Below, piece by piece: positions 14,370 through 16,064 of a stretch of 16,064 nucleotides of DNA. The stretch lies in NCBI GenBank assembly GCA_023265785.1, contig JAHFSL010000013.1:1-16064 (forward strand). The letters run 5' to 3'. The stretch is from Candidatus Coatesiibacteriota bacterium. GTDB lineage: Bacteria; Oederibacteriota; CAKKQC01. The position numbers and the translations under genes were made by a program. Under the pieces are notes generated by a model. That model searched no databases and had not been told where the DNA came from. It saw nothing but the letters and a program-made list of their open reading frames with translations. Every line of letters starts with the position of its first letter. Position 1 is the stretch's first letter.

Positions 14370-15683
14370 TTAAGGCTTCCGGCCGGACAGGAAGCTCGCG
14401 ATCAGGGGGTCCGTGAAGACATCCGCCTTCCGCAACGGTCGCCGCAGGACCAGCCCGCCGAGCGTGGTGCACCGGGAGAGCGCGACATAGACCTGGCCGG
14501 TGGCGAAAACGCGCGGCCCCAGATCCACGATGACCCGGTCAAAGGTCTTGCCCTGTGCCTTGTGGATCGTCACAGCCCAGGCCAGCCGCAGGGGGTACTG
14601 GATGTAGGTCCCGACCGTCTCCGTGTCCAGCCGGCTCAAGGTCCGGTCCCAGACATACCTGAACAGGTCCCAGCGGCGAGGTGTCACGTCCACGGTTTCA
14701 CCGGTGGTCAACGCGATCCGCATTTCGTCCGGCTCGTCCCGGTGCCGCACGATCCGCTCGATGCGGCCGACGCTCCCGTTGACCCACCGGCCCTCGGCAT
14801 CGTTGCTCACCATCATCACCTGGGCGCCGGGCTTGACCCGCAGTTCGGGGGGGGCCGGGAACGCCCGGGCTCCGAGATCACCGGACGACTCGCCCCGGTA
14901 CGACCGGGCAGTGCCCTTGAGCGCCGCCAGCCGCCGGTCATTGATTTCATCGGCGGCGCGGTTCGCGGGCGTCAGGCACACCACGAGCTCGTCCGGTCCG
15001 GGGTCGGCCTGCGGGTCCACCCGCCCATTGAGCAGGGCGAGGTGTGCGGGCGTGGCCGTGTTGTTCCGGATCGCGTTCAGGACTTCGATGAACCCCTCGT
15101 CCTTCTGCCGGTAGACCTTTTCCAGTTCAACGAAATCGAGGTGGAGGGTCGCAAAGGCATGCGCGTCGAAGAAGTGGGGGCTCCGGTAGCGCGACCGGAA
15201 GGCTTCGCGATCCGCGCCCGTCACGATCGGCGGCAACTGGTAGAGATCGCCGATCAGGACCATCTGGACCCCACCGAACGGCTCACCGGGCCGCGGTCCG
15301 TGCACCCGCAGGAATGCATCCACGCAGTCCAGCAGGTCGGCGCGCACCATCGACACCTCATCCAGGACGATCGTGTCCAGTTTCCCGTAGAGCGACCGGT
15401 CGCGCGGGCGGGAGGCGGCGGCCTTCTCGACGGTGATATCCGGTCCGAACCCGAAGAACGAATGGACCGTTTCGCCCTCCACATTCAGCGCCGCCACACC
15501 CGTGGGGGCGAGCACGGCGACCGTCTTGTGGGTCCGGTCGCGAAAGTGACGCAAGAGGGTGGACTTGCCCGTTCCGGCCTTGCCCGTCAGGAGGAGATCG
15601 CGCGGCGTGGACTCCATGATGTCCAGCGCCCGCCGGAATTCGGGGTTAAGGTCGAGCGCGCGGACACCGGGGGGCGGGGGCAT
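14370..15683 (-). CDS. PIF1/RecD-like superfamily 1 DNA helicase
   Basis: The 437-residue ATPase has the SF1B helicase motifs in order: Walker A GKAGTGKS (34-41), LAPTGVAALN (58-67), Walker B VLDEVSM (106-112), GDLYQLPP (145-152), KVYRQKDEGF (189-198), then WAVTIHKAQGKTFDRVIVDL (369-388) and YVALSRC (399-405). This matches PIF1-family and RecD-like 5'-3' helicases that act in replication, repair or G-quadruplex unwinding; none of their extra domains is present, so it is the short bacterial form. ATG at 15683 is chosen over the longer frame (to 15731) because TATTAT ends 6 nt upstream, the same leaderless geometry as cobT and pduO. It is divergent from the cas3-like frame. I infer a housekeeping role rather than a CRISPR one. 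Confidence 0.88.
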   Translation of the reverse strand: MPPPPGVRALDLNPEFRRALDIMESTPRDLLLTGKAGTGKSTLLRHFRDRTHKTVAVLAPTGVAALNVEGETVHSFFGFGPDITVEKAAASRPRDRSLYGKLDTIVLDEVSMVRADLLDCVDAFLRVHGPRPGEPFGGVQMVLIGDLYQLPPIVTGADREAFRSRYRSPHFFDAHAFATLHLDFVELEKVYRQKDEGFIEVLNAIRNNTATPAHLALLNGRVDPQADPGPDELVVCLTPANRAADEINDRRLAALKGTARSYRGESSGDLGARAFPAPPELRVKPGAQVMMVSNDAEGRWVNGSVGRIERIVRHRDEPDEMRIALTTGETVDVTPRRWDLFRYVWDRTLSRLDTETVGTYIQYPLRLAWAVTIHKAQGKTFDRVIVDLGPRVFATGQVYVALSRCTTLGGLVLRRPLRKADVFTDPLIASFLSGRKP

Positions 15684-15689
15684 CGGCCC

Positions 15690-15695
15690 ATAATA
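15690..15695 (-). promoter_or_regulatory. Putative -10 hexamer (TATTAT) of the helicase gene
   Basis: On the minus strand TATTATGGGCCGATG gives hexamer, 6 nt, start codon, so transcription would start at the ATG. This decides the start at 15683. No -35 match is seen at 16-18 nt spacing. Confidence 0.55.
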
Positions 15696-15716
15696 GCCCG
15701 ACGGGTGAACATTTCC

Positions 15717-15747
15717 TTGCAGGACACCCATCCTCTTTCATTATGAT
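15717..15747 (+). promoter_or_regulatory. Possible promoter toward the cas3-like gene
   Basis: TTGCAG (15717-15722) and TATGAT (15742-15747) are separated by 19 nt, a long spacer. Transcription would begin near 15754, leaving a leader of about 80 nt. An alternative is TATGGT at 15824-15829, 7 nt before the ATG at 15837, which would give a leaderless mRNA. I cannot choose between them. Confidence 0.25.
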
Positions 15748-15836
15748 TCAAGGCGAAAAACTCTCTTTGCCCACCCCTCGTCAAAGCGGCAATTTAGGCG
15801 GCTCCATACTCTTGCGCAGGGTGTATGGTTGTCCCA

Positions 15837-16064
15837 ATGGAATCAATGTTGGCTGGAGCGATGCCATCCGTTGCGCATGTTGACCAATCATCAGGGAGGA
15901 TTCACGACCTTGCGGAGCACCTTCGCGGGGTGGCTCACCTCTCCGAAGGCTTCTGTGAATCTTTTGGATCCGGGGAATGGGGACGACTGGCTGGCCTTTG
16001 GCACGATCTTGGAAAGTACCGGCCTGCATTTCAGAGCATGATTGATGAGGCTTCGAGGGAAGGG
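15837..16064 (+). CDS. cas3: CRISPR-associated Cas3 HD nuclease, N-terminal part (runs off the window)
   Basis: This frame is open from a TAG at 15795-15797 to the right edge, so only the first 76 residues (from ATG 15837) are seen. They match the Cas3 HD domain: VAH (12-14), AEHLRGVAHL (26-35), then LAGLWHDLGKYRPAFQ (51-66), with His56-Asp57 as the HD pair and His14 and His28 as further probable metal ligands. Cas3 degrades target DNA recruited by Cascade in type I CRISPR systems; whether a helicase follows (full Cas3) or not (Cas3'') is unknown. The start is uncertain: ATGs at 15825, 15837, 15846 and 15861 are all in frame and none has a convincing ribosome site. Local GC is about 54% by hand count, well below the rest, consistent with an acquired defence locus. 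Confidence 0.82.
   Translation, partial: MESMLAGAMPSVAHVDQSSGRIHDLAEHLRGVAHLSEGFCESFGSGEWGRLAGLWHDLGKYRPAFQSMIDEASREG

Noticed and set aside
15765..15786. Short inverted repeat CTTTG/CAAAG in the intergenic region, considered as an operator or CRISPR repeat
   Set aside because: Five base pairs with a 12-nt loop occurs often by chance, and no second copy or spacer-repeat periodicity is present.
15781..16029. 82-codon minus-strand frame at the right edge
   Set aside because: Antisense to the Cas3 HD frame, with no motif or ribosome site.
15829..16041. 70-codon plus-strand frame at the right edge
   Set aside because: Overlaps the Cas3 HD frame, which has clear homology; this one has none.

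Overview
The window is a compact, GC-rich bacterial segment. One coding line I hand-counted is about 72% GC, and the last ~340 bases fall to about 54%. Starts are often GTG, genes overlap by 3-7 nt or nearly abut, and a TonB-dependent outer-membrane receptor shows the cell is diderm. Several transcription units have a TANNNT -10 hexamer placed so that the mRNA would start on or within a few bases of the start codon (leaderless). I cannot name the phylum from sequence alone. High GC, leaderless promoters and carbohydrate-active genes would fit lineages such as Armatimonadota or relatives, but that is only a guess.

Left part (1-3967): the C-terminus of a medium-chain zinc-type dehydrogenase, a convergent SGNH-type sialate O-acetylesterase-like gene preceded by a 71-residue protein of unknown function, then, divergent from these, an isochorismatase-family hydrolase followed after 1 nt by a GH42-like TIM-barrel protein.

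Centre (3971-14363): a cobalamin region in three transcription units. The minus-strand operon cobT-cobU-cobS makes alpha-ribazole phosphate, activates cobinamide and joins the nucleotide loop. Divergent from it across 40 bp, a PduO-type adenosyltransferase abuts cobyric acid synthase (cobQ/cbiP). A sigma70-like promoter in the end of cobQ then drives a cobalamin riboswitch and btuB-btuF-btuC-btuD-cbiX, so corrinoid uptake and a sirohydrochlorin chelatase are predicted to be repressed together by B12. The unit covers import (outer-membrane receptor, periplasmic binder, ABC permease and ATPase), adenosylation and lower-ligand assembly. The ring-contraction genes and cbiB/cobD are not here, so de novo synthesis, if present, is completed elsewhere.

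Right part (14370-16064): a PIF1/RecD-like superfamily 1 helicase on the minus strand and, divergent from it in lower-GC DNA, an open reading frame running off the window whose 76 visible residues are the N-terminus of a Cas3 HD nuclease. A type I CRISPR-Cas locus therefore probably starts at this edge. No CRISPR array, tRNA, rRNA or insertion sequence is visible. No stretch over 300 bases lacks a gene. The longest gap is 15684-15836, which holds the helicase promoter and probably that of cas3.
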